Below are positions 1 to 8,747 of a stretch of 64,000 nt of DNA, in pieces. The first letter of the stretch is position 1, and every line of letters begins with the position of its first letter. The translations under genes and the position numbers were made by a program. The notes under the pieces are model-generated. The model had not been told where the DNA came from. It saw nothing but the letters and a program-made list of their open reading frames with translations, and ran no database searches. The stretch comes from Bacillus mesophilus (GTDB taxonomy: Bacteria; Bacillota; Bacilli; Bacillales; SA4): positions 62,001 through 126,000 of the forward strand of contig NZ_JAAIWM010000007.1 in the NCBI RefSeq assembly GCF_011008845.1, in the 5' to 3' direction.

Positions 1-89
1 CCTACTACTCCAATTACTGCTTTCTTGGATTCAAATTTCTTGATTAACTGTTGAGCAAAGAGTGAGTCGTTGGAAGCTAATGAATCCAT
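1..89 (-). CDS. Nucleotide-sugar dehydrogenase, N-terminal fragment (WbpA/TuaD-like), cut by window edge
   Basis: Too short to show as a long ORF, but reading on the minus strand from an ATG at 89 gives about 29 codons (beginning MDSLASNDSLFAQQLIKK and ending KKAVIGVVG at the edge). An Ala/Val-rich strand running into V-x-G just after a short helix is the start of the NAD-binding Rossmann fold of UDP-sugar 6-dehydrogenases. A good ribosome binding site (AGGAGG at about 97-102 read on the minus strand) precedes the ATG. Such enzymes oxidise UDP-GlcNAc to the uronate, the first step before the oxidoreductase and aminotransferase encoded just upstream. The family assignment rests on a short stretch and on context; the remainder lies outside the window. 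Confidence 0.6.
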   Translation of the reverse strand, partial: MDSLASNDSLFAQQLIKKFESKKAVIGVV

Positions 90-144
90 ATATTTTCCTC
101 CTATCTAGATGACCTCTCCAAAACTACGCATATCAGGGATTCAT

Positions 145-182
145 GGGTTTAATTTCGGAAAAACATTCCTTCAATTAAACCC
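145..182. promoter_or_regulatory. Inverted repeat upstream of the dehydrogenase gene
   Basis: Perfect 10-bp arms, GGGTTTAATT at 145-154 and AATTAAACCC at 173-182, separated by 18 bp. It lies in the 298-bp gap between the sugar-operon terminator and the dehydrogenase ATG at 89, about 55 bp upstream of that start. It could be an operator or a leader hairpin; no T-run follows on either strand, so an ordinary terminator is unlikely. Confidence 0.4.
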
Positions 183-302
183 AAAAATCAGGAGATATCA
201 TTAAACCATTTTTTACCATACTATTAGTTCCATAGTCCTTATGTAACGGCATATATCTCGCATTTGTGAATAAACCCACACTTTCAAGTCATATTGGTTT
301 TC

Positions 303-328
303 AAAAAAAAGATCCGGATACCGGATCT
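303..328 (-). terminator. Rho-independent terminator of the sugar-nucleotide operon
   Basis: Read on the minus strand, an 8-bp perfect stem (AGATCCGG/CCGGATCT, 3-nt loop, 310-328) is followed directly by a run of seven T. It lies 60 bp after the aminotransferase stop, so the dehydrogenase gene at 1-89 probably has its own promoter. Confidence 0.85.
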
Positions 329-387
329 ACTGCTTTACATATTTAATTAAAGGTTCTTAGCAAGACCTGGCTAGTACCTATAATCAC

Positions 388-1515
388 TCAGCCTCTCTTA
401 TTGCTAAAGAAATCTTTAACCGTTGAAATAACATAGCTTTGATCCTCTTCTGTCAGTTCAGGATATAACGGAAGCGCTAGTGTACTTAATGATGCCTTTT
501 CAGCCTCCGGAAAATCACCGATATTATATCCTAAATGTTTATAAACTTCTTGCAAATGCAGTGGTTTTGGATAGTACACGCCTGTTTGTATTCCATGTTT
601 TTGTAAATATTCCCTCAGCTGATCTCTTGATGGAGTTTGAATAATATATAGATGATAAACTGAATAGTGATGGTTTTGTTCAGTAGGAAGTGTAAGTGGT
701 AAGCTATTAAAGGAATGGTTATATTCAGCTGCTTTTTTTCTTCTTAATTGATTAAAAGTGTCCAAATGAGGTAATTTCACATGTAATGCTGCCGCTTGTA
801 GAGGATCTAATCGACTATTATAACCGATGTGTGAATGATAATACTTTTGACTACTACCATGTATTCGTAAGACTTTTAGCTTATTTGCTAAGTCAAGATC
901 ATTTGTTACAATCATCCCCCCATCACCAAATCCACCTAAATTCTTAGTAGGGAAAAAAGAAAAGCACCCAGCATTCCCTAAACAACCAACTTTTTTTCCT
1001 TTGTAGGAGGAGCCAATTGCCTGACAGGCATCTTCTATAACAAAGAGATTCCGTCTATTTGCAATCTCTAAAATTTCATCCATATTTGCAGGTTGACCAA
1101 ATAAATGCACAGGGATGATTGCTTTTGTTTTTGAAGTAATGGCAGCTTCAATCTTTGACACATCAATATTGTAGGTAACAGGATCAATATCAACGAATAC
1201 TGGGATTGCGTTTAATTTTGAAATGACTTCAGCTGTCGCAAAGAAGGTAAATGGAGTTGTAATGACTTCATCCCCCGAACTAATCCCCATTGCATCTAGG
1301 GTTAACTGTAAAGCATCTGTTCCATTGGCTACTCCAATAGCGTACTTAACCTCACAATACTCTGCCATCGCTTTTTCAAAATCCTCAACCTTAGGTCCCA
1401 TGATATACTGACCGCTTAATAACACTTCTGTTAATTCTTTATGAATCTCGCTTTCTAGTAAATGATATTGCCCTGCCGTATCTAGTAAAGGTATTACTTT
1501 ATGACGATTCTCCAT
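388..1515 (-). CDS. DegT/DnrJ/EryC1/StrS family sugar aminotransferase (WbpE-like)
   Basis: 375 aa, full length for PLP-dependent aminotransferases that convert UDP-keto-sugars to amino sugars. The PLP-binding lysine is about K191 in the F-F-P-T-K-N-L-G-G motif, and the EDACQA motif at 161-166 supplies the Asp that contacts the pyridine nitrogen. G-x-A-N-G-T-D-A at 61-68 is the typical phosphate-binding loop. The gene follows the Gfo/Idh/MocA oxidoreductase by 24 bp in the same orientation. Next to that oxidoreductase and a UDP-sugar dehydrogenase, the likely role is 3-amination of UDP-3-keto-GlcNAcA (WbpE/WlbC type). The exact sugar is inferred from context, since related enzymes aminate C4 of other UDP-sugars. 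Confidence 0.85.
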   Translation of the reverse strand: MENRHKVIPLLDTAGQYHLLESEIHKELTEVLLSGQYIMGPKVEDFEKAMAEYCEVKYAIGVANGTDALQLTLDAMGISSGDEVITTPFTFFATAEVISKLNAIPVFVDIDPVTYNIDVSKIEAAITSKTKAIIPVHLFGQPANMDEILEIANRRNLFVIEDACQAIGSSYKGKKVGCLGNAGCFSFFPTKNLGGFGDGGMIVTNDLDLANKLKVLRIHGSSQKYYHSHIGYNSRLDPLQAAALHVKLPHLDTFNQLRRKKAAEYNHSFNSLPLTLPTEQNHHYSVYHLYIIQTPSRDQLREYLQKHGIQTGVYYPKPLHLQEVYKHLGYNIGDFPEAEKASLSTLALPLYPELTEEDQSYVISTVKDFFSNKRG

Positions 1516-1539
1516 ATCACACCATTCCTTATTCTTTAC

Positions 1540-2550
1540 TCATAATTTGAACGTCTTCCCTTGTTCCGCTGCCTTATAGATGGCTAGAACGAGCTCAAGT
1601 GCCTTTCTGCCATCCTCCCCCGTTACAGCTGGTTCTTTATTATTTTTTACAGCTTCAATCATATCGGATATCATATGTTGGTGACCCGGAAGACCAAAAG
1701 GATCTTGCTTTATCTTTTCCTTCATGTATTGACTGTGTTCCTTTGGTTCACCCTCAAATTCCCAGTGCTCAATCCAATTGGCAGTAGGACCACTAATGAC
1801 AGCACTTCCAGACTCCCCAAACATACTGATGGATTCTTTATAGTTAACTGGAAAGATTGTAGAGGTCGCTTCAATAACTCCTAATGCCCCATTCTTAAAT
1901 TTGACAATAGCAGCTGCCAGATCCTCTACTTCAATATTTCTTAACCTAGTATCTGCGTAAGCTTGCACCTCAGCGACATCACCAACAAGCCATACCAAGA
2001 GATCAAGATTATGGATAGCCTGATTCATTAATACTCCACCGTCTTGATTTTTGGTACCACGCCAACTAGCTTGTGAAAAATAGTCATCATTGCGATTCCA
2101 TAGGACCGATGCATTAACAAGGTTGATCTTTCCGAACTTTTTCGCCTCTATTGCTTTTTTCATTTCCAGTATGGCTGGTCGAAATCTATTTGGATGAACA
2201 ATAGATAGTTTTACATGATTCTTTTTACAAGCATGAATAATAGCATCAGCATCTTCCAACGTTAATGCCATAGGCTTTTCTAAAATAACATGCTTTTTCG
2301 CGGCTGCTGCCTTTATGGCCAAAGCTGCATGTGTTCCACTGGGGGTACAAATGTTAACCACGTCAATTTCCTTATTGTTTAACAACTCTTCAAAGCTTGT
2401 ATACTTTTTAGCCTTGTAATCGGTATAAAAGCTTTCTAATCGATTAGAATCTGTATCACATATAGCAAGTAATTTGGCATCATTTATGGCTAAGATTGCT
2501 TTTGCATGTTTTTTTGCAATATGACCACAGCCCACAATAGCAAAGTTCAT
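1540..2550 (-). CDS. Gfo/Idh/MocA family NAD-dependent oxidoreductase (WbpB/WlbA-like)
   Basis: 336 aa. The N-terminal Rossmann fold shows G-C-G-H-I-A at 7-12, and E-K-P at 91-93 holds the conserved lysine of the family. The C-terminal half is the usual alpha/beta substrate domain. In polysaccharide loci such proteins oxidise the C3 hydroxyl of UDP-GlcNAc uronate, supplying the keto substrate for the DegT-type aminotransferase encoded 24 bp downstream. The gene lies 28 bp after the CapD-like dehydratase, inside one operon. The ribosome binding site AGAGAGGTGGTG precedes the ATG. Assignment to the family is firm; the uronate substrate is inferred from neighbours. Confidence 0.8.
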   Translation of the reverse strand: MNFAIVGCGHIAKKHAKAILAINDAKLLAICDTDSNRLESFYTDYKAKKYTSFEELLNNKEIDVVNICTPSGTHAALAIKAAAAKKHVILEKPMALTLEDADAIIHACKKNHVKLSIVHPNRFRPAILEMKKAIEAKKFGKINLVNASVLWNRNDDYFSQASWRGTKNQDGGVLMNQAIHNLDLLVWLVGDVAEVQAYADTRLRNIEVEDLAAAIVKFKNGALGVIEATSTIFPVNYKESISMFGESGSAVISGPTANWIEHWEFEGEPKEHSQYMKEKIKQDPFGLPGHQHMISDMIEAVKNNKEPAVTGEDGRKALELVLAIYKAAEQGKTFKL

Positions 2551-2578
2551 AACTCTATATCACCACCTCTCTTTTTGG

Positions 2579-4390
2579 TTACTCTATTCTGAATGAAGGT
2601 ACAATGTTCTTGATTTCTCGTCTAATTATATGAGGTTCGTCCTCTAGTACCTCTAGTAATCTCTCTAGCTGTCTCTCAAATTCCGAAAAATTTATTTCAA
2701 GCATATTTCCAATAAAAATTCGATCATGAGTGGTTTTACTATTGTTCTCCCCATCCAACATTAGTTCTTCAAAAAGCTTCTCACCAGGTCTCATTCCGAT
2801 AAACTTAATTTCAATCTCTCGGTAGGGCTCAAAACCTGAAAGCTTAATCATGTCTTCAGCTAAATTGACGATTTTTACAGGCTCCCCCATATCAAGAATG
2901 AAAATCTCTCCGCCTGAGGCAAGTGCTCCTGATTGAACGACAAGCAGGACGGCTTCTGGAATCGTCATAAAATAACGGGTCATATCAGGATGTGTAACAG
3001 TAATTGGACCACCAGAAGCAATTTGCTTTTTGAAAAGGGGAATAACACTGCCCCTACTTCCTAGTACATTTCCAAACCGAACCGAGGCAAAAATGGTTTC
3101 ACTCTCTTTACTTAATCCGTGTATATACATCTCCGCTATCCGTTTCGATGCCCCCATTACACTCGTTGGATTCACTGATTTGTCAGTAGAAATTAAGATA
3201 AATTTGTTCGCTTTATACTTGTGAGCACCATCTGCTACAATCTTTGTGCCGATTATATTATTCTTAATGGCTTCACTTGGATTTGCCTCCATCAATGGAA
3301 CATGCTTATGTGCGGCTGCATGGAATACTACATTTGGCTGATAGCTTTTAAATATCAACTCGATCCGTTCTTGATCTTGAATATCAGCAATGAGTGGGAT
3401 GATTTGTTCGTGAGGGAAGGATTGTCTTAATTCTTGTTCAATGGAGTAAATACTGTTTTCACCATGTCCTAGTAAGAGTAGAGTTCGAGGGGAAAATTCT
3501 AAGATTTGTCTACATAGCTCTGACCCAATTGAACCACCAGCACCCGTGACAAGTACGATTTGACCAGATAAATAGTTCTTTATTTCTTCAATATCAAGTT
3601 GAATGATGTCTCTTTTTAATAAATCTTCTACCTCTACATTTTTCACTGTATTAATTGATAGCTTGCCATGAATCAGTTCATCAATTCTTGGGATAACCGT
3701 AATTTTAGCTTCTGTCTGTTTACAGATCTCCACTATTTTCAATAACTCTTGCTTTTGAACAGATGGTAATGCCACGATTATGTGATCAACTTGATGCTGT
3801 TGAACCAGGCTTTTTATGTTTTCACGATTTCCCAATACTGGTAATCCATATATTTTCTTCCCATACTTGTCTAGAGCATCATCAATAAACCCAATCGGTT
3901 GTAATGGTGTTTCATGACTTTCTTTAAGTTTTTTAACCACTAATGTCCCACAATCACCAGCACCAACTACAAGTGTACGATTTTTTATTTTTTTAGTTTG
4001 GAAGAGTTCAGTTAGGGATACCTTCTGCAAGCCTCGAAATCCTACTAATAATAAAATAATAGTTTGTAAGCAAAAAATCTGAATCATTATTGGAATCGAA
4101 GTAACAACGAGTGAGAACCCGATAGCCCCCATACACCCACTGATTAATATACACATAAAAAGTGAGAGAAAATCCCGGATACGAGCATATTTCCAAATGC
4201 GAAAGTATTGTTTAGATATCTTCATAGCAAAACTGATAAAGAAGGATAAAACCAAACTGTACGGAAAATAAATTTCACTATAATCCTGATTCAAATTACC
4301 TTCATAAAATAAAAGATATCCAGAGAAGACACTTATTTGAATAAGAATTACATCTACTAGAAACATGAAAAAATAGGTTAATCGTTTCAT
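2579..4390 (-). CDS. Membrane-bound nucleoside-diphosphate sugar 4,6-dehydratase (CapD/WbpM/PglF family)
   Basis: 603 aa. About four hydrophobic helices occupy residues 5-120. A first nucleotide-binding domain follows (V-V-G-A-G-D-C-G near 141-148), then the extended-SDR catalytic domain with G-A-G-G-S-I-G-S at 283-290. The catalytic region reads S401-T-D-K ... V-M412-G-A-S-K416, so Met replaces the usual Tyr, as is known for the large membrane group (WbpM, PglF). These enzymes make UDP-4-keto-6-deoxy sugars from UDP-GlcNAc. ATG has a clear AAAAGGAG site. It follows the BY-kinase gene by 40 bp. Its 6-deoxy product is not on the route to a uronate, so it probably feeds a second sugar of the polymer. 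Confidence 0.9.
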   Translation of the reverse strand: MKRLTYFFMFLVDVILIQISVFSGYLLFYEGNLNQDYSEIYFPYSLVLSFFISFAMKISKQYFRIWKYARIRDFLSLFMCILISGCMGAIGFSLVVTSIPIMIQIFCLQTIILLLVGFRGLQKVSLTELFQTKKIKNRTLVVGAGDCGTLVVKKLKESHETPLQPIGFIDDALDKYGKKIYGLPVLGNRENIKSLVQQHQVDHIIVALPSVQKQELLKIVEICKQTEAKITVIPRIDELIHGKLSINTVKNVEVEDLLKRDIIQLDIEEIKNYLSGQIVLVTGAGGSIGSELCRQILEFSPRTLLLLGHGENSIYSIEQELRQSFPHEQIIPLIADIQDQERIELIFKSYQPNVVFHAAAHKHVPLMEANPSEAIKNNIIGTKIVADGAHKYKANKFILISTDKSVNPTSVMGASKRIAEMYIHGLSKESETIFASVRFGNVLGSRGSVIPLFKKQIASGGPITVTHPDMTRYFMTIPEAVLLVVQSGALASGGEIFILDMGEPVKIVNLAEDMIKLSGFEPYREIEIKFIGMRPGEKLFEELMLDGENNSKTTHDRIFIGNMLEINFSEFERQLERLLEVLEDEPHIIRREIKNIVPSFRIE

Positions 4391-4430
4391 AACGTTCTCC
4401 TTTTATAATGTTGATGTACTAACCTTGTTG

Positions 4431-5837
4431 TCAGGATTGTTTTCTTTTTATTAAATTCAATACATTCTTCTCTTTATGCACTGTTCCATTTAATACAGCA
4501 CCTAATATCGAAGTATTATATCCAGTAATTTGCGATATTGTATTTCCTATTTCTTTTTGTGTAGTTTTCCCATGTCCGACAACCATGAGGACATAACTGT
4601 AGGATAAGCATAAAGATTGTAATTTAAAGGCATGTTCAGCTGATGGTGTATCAACAATAATCACATCAATCTTATTTAAGACTTGTGTAAGAGGATCTAA
4701 AGCGTCAACCTCTTGATCAAAATTTGTAGAATCAGTAGTTCCAGCGGTCATTAAGAATAAGTTTGGGATATCAGTTACTTTTATGAGATTTTTTAGTGAT
4801 GTTTGTGATAGATCTTGTAATCCTAGCTCATTAGTGATTTCAAAAATATCATGAAGCTTAGGAGACACACTATTTCCGTCAATTAATAATACTTTTCGGT
4901 TTTGAATGGCATAAGAGATGGCTAAATTTGTTGCAACAAATGTTTTACCTTCTCCTGCTTTTGTTGATGTTACCAGAAGAGTCTTTGGCAACACTTCTAT
5001 TCTCTGATTCCTCACTTTGCTTCTATGTTTATTTGTCATTCTATCTATTTGGTTATAAAGTATATTAAATGATTGAGTGACCTTGGTATTTAAAGATGTA
5101 CTGACTTGGTTAATCAGCGGAAACTGTTCTGTCTGTTTTAATTTAAAGTATGTTAAAATACTAGACTTCCACGCATATGGGATCGTGATAATTGTGTGCA
5201 ATCCCACTTCCTTCAAATCCTCTTCTTCCTTAATTGTCTCATCATTCACCTCTTTAAAGAGTATGATCGTATAGGTAGTCATGAATGTTAAAATAGTACT
5301 AACCATAAGGATGAGAGGATAACTTGGGGATATCGGTTCTTCTTTTTGTTCTTCACTGTTTGTTACCTCAAGCTCTACCATCACATTTCGATAACCTGAT
5401 AGTTTAGGAATTTCCTCCTTTACCACTTCTAATAGACTCTTGAGAATATCTTCCGCTTTTTCTATAGAATTCTCTTTTACTGTAATATTCATTAGTGGTG
5501 TTTCTTGAATTAGCGTAACATCAATATTTTCCTTTAACTCTTTTGTGGTTAGTTTGTACTCCTGCAGTTCCGTTTGTACCCTCTTTAAAATCACTGATGT
5601 TGTGATCATTTCTTTGTAGGTATACATGTTTTTAATGGCCTCGTTTATATTTCCATCCCGTTGCTCTTCTTCTACAGTAATAAAAATTTTAGCATTCGCC
5701 TCATAAACAGGTTTGACAAAAACATAGCAAATCACAACAGTAAACATCATACTTCCTAGCAGAATGGTTAAAATTGTCCATTTCCACTTGTTCAAAGTCG
5801 AAATTAAAAAGGTAAGATCAATCTCCTTAGAGTTCAT
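4431..5837 (-). CDS. Fused Wzz chain-length / BY-kinase-like ATPase for polysaccharide export
   Basis: 468 aa. An N-terminal Wzz domain has transmembrane helices near 20-41 and 173-194 with an external loop between them. The C-terminal half (from about 285) is a P-loop ATPase of the bacterial tyrosine kinase type: Walker A S-T-K-A-G-E-G-K-T at 291-299, Walker A' region V-L-L-I-D-G-N near 316-322 and Walker B D-V-I-I-V-D-T-P-S near 391-399. Two features are unusual for Firmicutes. The domains are fused in one chain rather than split as CapA/CapB, and the C-terminus ends N-L-I-K-R-K-Q-S with no tyrosine cluster, so autophosphorylation control is doubtful. The A' motif also lacks the usual second Asp/Arg. 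Role in polymer length and export is inferred from family and locus. Confidence 0.8.
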   Translation of the reverse strand: MNSKEIDLTFLISTLNKWKWTILTILLGSMMFTVVICYVFVKPVYEANAKIFITVEEEQRDGNINEAIKNMYTYKEMITTSVILKRVQTELQEYKLTTKELKENIDVTLIQETPLMNITVKENSIEKAEDILKSLLEVVKEEIPKLSGYRNVMVELEVTNSEEQKEEPISPSYPLILMVSTILTFMTTYTIILFKEVNDETIKEEEDLKEVGLHTIITIPYAWKSSILTYFKLKQTEQFPLINQVSTSLNTKVTQSFNILYNQIDRMTNKHRSKVRNQRIEVLPKTLLVTSTKAGEGKTFVATNLAISYAIQNRKVLLIDGNSVSPKLHDIFEITNELGLQDLSQTSLKNLIKVTDIPNLFLMTAGTTDSTNFDQEVDALDPLTQVLNKIDVIIVDTPSAEHAFKLQSLCLSYSYVLMVVGHGKTTQKEIGNTISQITGYNTSILGAVLNGTVHKEKNVLNLIKRKQS

Positions 5838-5934
5838 TTCTCATAATCAGCCTCCGTAACCTTATAGTGACTCATTTACATGATTTGAATTGTTTTAAAA
5901 AGCCGTGATCATCTTTTATCGCCATAAGCATCTA

Positions 5935-7284
5935 TCAATCTCTTAGTATCTCTTGATACACATGCTTAACGTTATTCCACATTCCATGATTAAAATTTGA
6001 ATTATGCCATAGGATTACGAAGCTACCTTTGTATTTCTTTACTTTTTGTTTGAGTTGACTGATCCGATGTAGCATCCATTCTGGTCTTAGATGATCTTCT
6101 TGATAGGCAAAGGTTGATTCCATCATGATTAATGGCTGTTCTTTTAGTTGTAATGGTCTTCTTTCAATTATGTCGAAAACTCGGTATTCATAGCAGGTAC
6201 CTGCTCGAAATCCTTCCATTTCGGCGAAACCTAGAGTCATATCAACCGTCATGTCATTGTCATCCCAGATTCCCCATGTGTTCGGTACATCAAATCGCAA
6301 ATAATGCTGACGGCCCTCCTTAACCTGAAATCCAAGCATATGCTCTAGCCCCTCTTTTTCCTGTTTCCATAACACAGGATCATTGTAGGTATTGTAGCTC
6401 GGATGGAAACCAATGATATGATTTCGCTTCACAATACGCTGAATCACATCCTTTACATGTGGGTCATTCAGCTTATACTTCCGATCAAATTTCGTCACAC
6501 CGCCGTTCATAAAGAAAAACCTTGATTGAATTCCTTGTGCTTCGGATTGGTCCATTATTTCATCAAATGTATCAAAAGGATCCTTTTCTTGGTTAGTTTT
6601 TATATTCCAATACTGCTTGAGTCGCTTAAATGAAAGTTTTACATCTTTCCTTAAGGTTATATCTCCTATCATTGTTCTTAGTACATCTACTGGAGTGTCC
6701 CATAAACAAACATGATCAACATCATGAGTAGGGACGATCGTAAATGTCCGCTCTAACCTTTCTTGCTCTATTCCAATAAATTGGAGCATATTCCAGAGCA
6801 TCTCTGTGTACTCATTCACGATCGGTCGATCTAAAAATTGATGCTTGCTAGCAAGACTTTCTGTTGCTGGAAAACGATCCAAGGAGTCGCGAGTCTCGTT
6901 CACATATTCCTCCCATCTTGTTAACATAAAGAAAGAAGAAGCAAACACATCAATACCACATACAATCCTTTCATCACTTACATCTATTTCATCTGTCCCA
7001 TATATAATAGGAATATCTTGTTCCGGTATAAATTCATTTATTGTAGACATAATCTTAGTTGGAATGAATGACTCATAGAGATAGCCTATAGAGGACTGTA
7101 TACTCGAAAAAAAGTGATCTTTGATTATTAAATCTTTTCCATTTGGTAATAAGATTTCATAATCATTTTTTGTGTGAGTTTCTATACGAAATTGTAATCC
7201 TAAAAAATCTTTTAATAGCACATTCACAATATAAGTCCGTTCTGCCAAAAATTGTTCAGGTAGTAAGACCTTCAACTTTACCAT
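5935..7284 (-). CDS. Polysaccharide deacetylase-like protein (DUF7033-type N-terminus)
   Basis: 449 aa, no signal peptide. The C-terminal half resembles carbohydrate esterase 4 proteins: T-H-D-V-D-H at 185-190 matches the metal-binding T-[FH]-D-D region, I-G-F-H-P-S-Y near 300 carries a candidate metal His, and V-I-L-W-H-N near 425 is the C-terminal His motif. The N-terminal 180 residues look like the extra domain seen in cytoplasmic members of polysaccharide loci. The first ATG (7284) lies only 1 nt from its GGGAG; a TTG at 7275 has better spacing. A terminator separates this gene from the flippase upstream, so it may begin a new transcript. Substrate unknown. Confidence 0.7.
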   Translation of the reverse strand: MVKLKVLLPEQFLAERTYIVNVLLKDFLGLQFRIETHTKNDYEILLPNGKDLIIKDHFFSSIQSSIGYLYESFIPTKIMSTINEFIPEQDIPIIYGTDEIDVSDERIVCGIDVFASSFFMLTRWEEYVNETRDSLDRFPATESLASKHQFLDRPIVNEYTEMLWNMLQFIGIEQERLERTFTIVPTHDVDHVCLWDTPVDVLRTMIGDITLRKDVKLSFKRLKQYWNIKTNQEKDPFDTFDEIMDQSEAQGIQSRFFFMNGGVTKFDRKYKLNDPHVKDVIQRIVKRNHIIGFHPSYNTYNDPVLWKQEKEGLEHMLGFQVKEGRQHYLRFDVPNTWGIWDDNDMTVDMTLGFAEMEGFRAGTCYEYRVFDIIERRPLQLKEQPLIMMESTFAYQEDHLRPEWMLHRISQLKQKVKKYKGSFVILWHNSNFNHGMWNNVKHVYQEILRD

Positions 7285-7417
7285 TCTCCCTTGTCACTAG
7301 AAACTACAGACTAGGTCTAAGCATAGTCTTTAATCATCATTACAGGATTAATACAATCAACCTATTCTAGGTAGAATCTCTCAGTGACGGCTACAGCCTA
7401 TTAAAAGTGAAAGAACG

Positions 7418-7441
7418 CAAAAAAGAACCTAATCAGGTTCT
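7418..7441 (-). terminator. Terminator after the flippase gene
   Basis: On the minus strand AGAACCT-GATT-AGGTTCT (7424-7441) is followed by six T. It is 8 bp beyond the flippase stop and splits the polysaccharide locus into two transcription units or attenuates read-through. Confidence 0.8.
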
Positions 7442-7448
7442 AAAGTTT

Positions 7449-8747
7449 TTATTGTAGACTTTTCAAATGCAGTTTTATGGCAATCTTACATAAAATATAT
7501 AGGGCAATATAGGAGCATAGCATTACCGTTGAATAGATGAGAACAGCATAACTAGGTGATAAATGGAGATAAGAAGATAGACTTATGCCTAGCACGACTA
7601 AAATGACACGTGAAAAGTCCCATACCAATTCCCAGTTTTGCCTTTGTAAGATGTCAAGCGTGGAAGATAACGGAGACATGGTAAACTGAGCAAGGTACAT
7701 GAGAGCTAAGAATTGAACATACACTCCAGCATCCTTCCACTCAGCACCAAATATAAACTGAAACAACCATGGACTGAGGAATAGTAACAAGATGGTTGGA
7801 ATTACCCCCCACATAAATAATTGTTTTGCAGTCCTATTAAACAGATTCTGGAATTTCAAAGGATCCTCTCTCGCATATTTTGCACCTTCCCCCAAAAATA
7901 CTTGCGCTACAGCAGTTCCAACTAATCCCATCGGTGCACCTACTACACGATCACTAAGTGCCCACAAACCAGCAACCCCAGTGCCATAATTCATTGCGAT
8001 TAATAATGGCGTAATCTGTAACGCTGCTCCATTTAAGAGCGATGACCACGAGGAGTAAAGAGGAAAACGTCGGTATAATTTTGCAACCTCGATCATTTTA
8101 CTAACTGTTATATGATGAAAATTTCTTCTGTGCTTTTTCCAAACTAATGTAGCAAGTAACCCACTTCCTCCCATTCTCCCTAAGCTATCTCCAAGTAATA
8201 AACCAAAATTACCTAGCTTTAAAAAGCCAAATAACAATTGTACTACCAATTGCACAATGCTTTGATTCAATTTTGTCACGGTCACCAACAGATAATCCCT
8301 TTTCCGAATCGCCCAGTGATTTAGTGATTGATACAAGCCAATTCCTAAGATACTCAACCCAATTAACCAATAATATTGTTGAAGCTCCTCTATATCAAGA
8401 AGCGATAATACCTCATCACCAATAACTAGGAAACTGCTAAACATGATTGCTGTGATAGTGATCGACAAAATTAAAGATAAGGCGAGTAGGTTTAATGCCT
8501 GATCTTCTTCATCTGGAAGTGGAATGGCAAGTGGATAGCGGAGGTCCACCACTTTTGAACAGATTCCTACAATCGAAATAAAAATCATGAGTACTCCAAA
8601 ATCATTCGGCGTATACAACCGTGTTAATACTGGGGACAGGATGACTTGAAGCCCTTGTGCTACTGCGGTTCCTCCCGCCAATAGTATTACCTTATTTAAA
8701 AATCCATGTCCTTTTAACTTTTGAAGCATGACAGTCATCTGTTTCAT
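7449..8747 (-). CDS. Wzx-type oligosaccharide flippase (MOP superfamily)
   Basis: 432 aa of almost continuous hydrophobic helices, about twelve, with the N-terminal pattern A-G-G-T-A-V-A-Q-G-L-Q-V-x-x-x-P-x-L-T-R-L-Y-x-P typical of lipopolysaccharide/teichuronic O-unit flippases. It should move undecaprenyl-linked repeat units across the membrane. Its ATG overlaps the stop of the preceding transferase (ATGA at 8744-8747), indicating translational coupling. No Wzy polymerase or glycosyltransferase is present in the window; these presumably lie beyond position 1. Confidence 0.85.
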   Translation of the reverse strand: MKQMTVMLQKLKGHGFLNKVILLAGGTAVAQGLQVILSPVLTRLYTPNDFGVLMIFISIVGICSKVVDLRYPLAIPLPDEEDQALNLLALSLILSITITAIMFSSFLVIGDEVLSLLDIEELQQYYWLIGLSILGIGLYQSLNHWAIRKRDYLLVTVTKLNQSIVQLVVQLLFGFLKLGNFGLLLGDSLGRMGGSGLLATLVWKKHRRNFHHITVSKMIEVAKLYRRFPLYSSWSSLLNGAALQITPLLIAMNYGTGVAGLWALSDRVVGAPMGLVGTAVAQVFLGEGAKYAREDPLKFQNLFNRTAKQLFMWGVIPTILLLFLSPWLFQFIFGAEWKDAGVYVQFLALMYLAQFTMSPLSSTLDILQRQNWELVWDFSRVILVVLGISLSSYLHLSPSYAVLIYSTVMLCSYIALYILCKIAIKLHLKSLQ

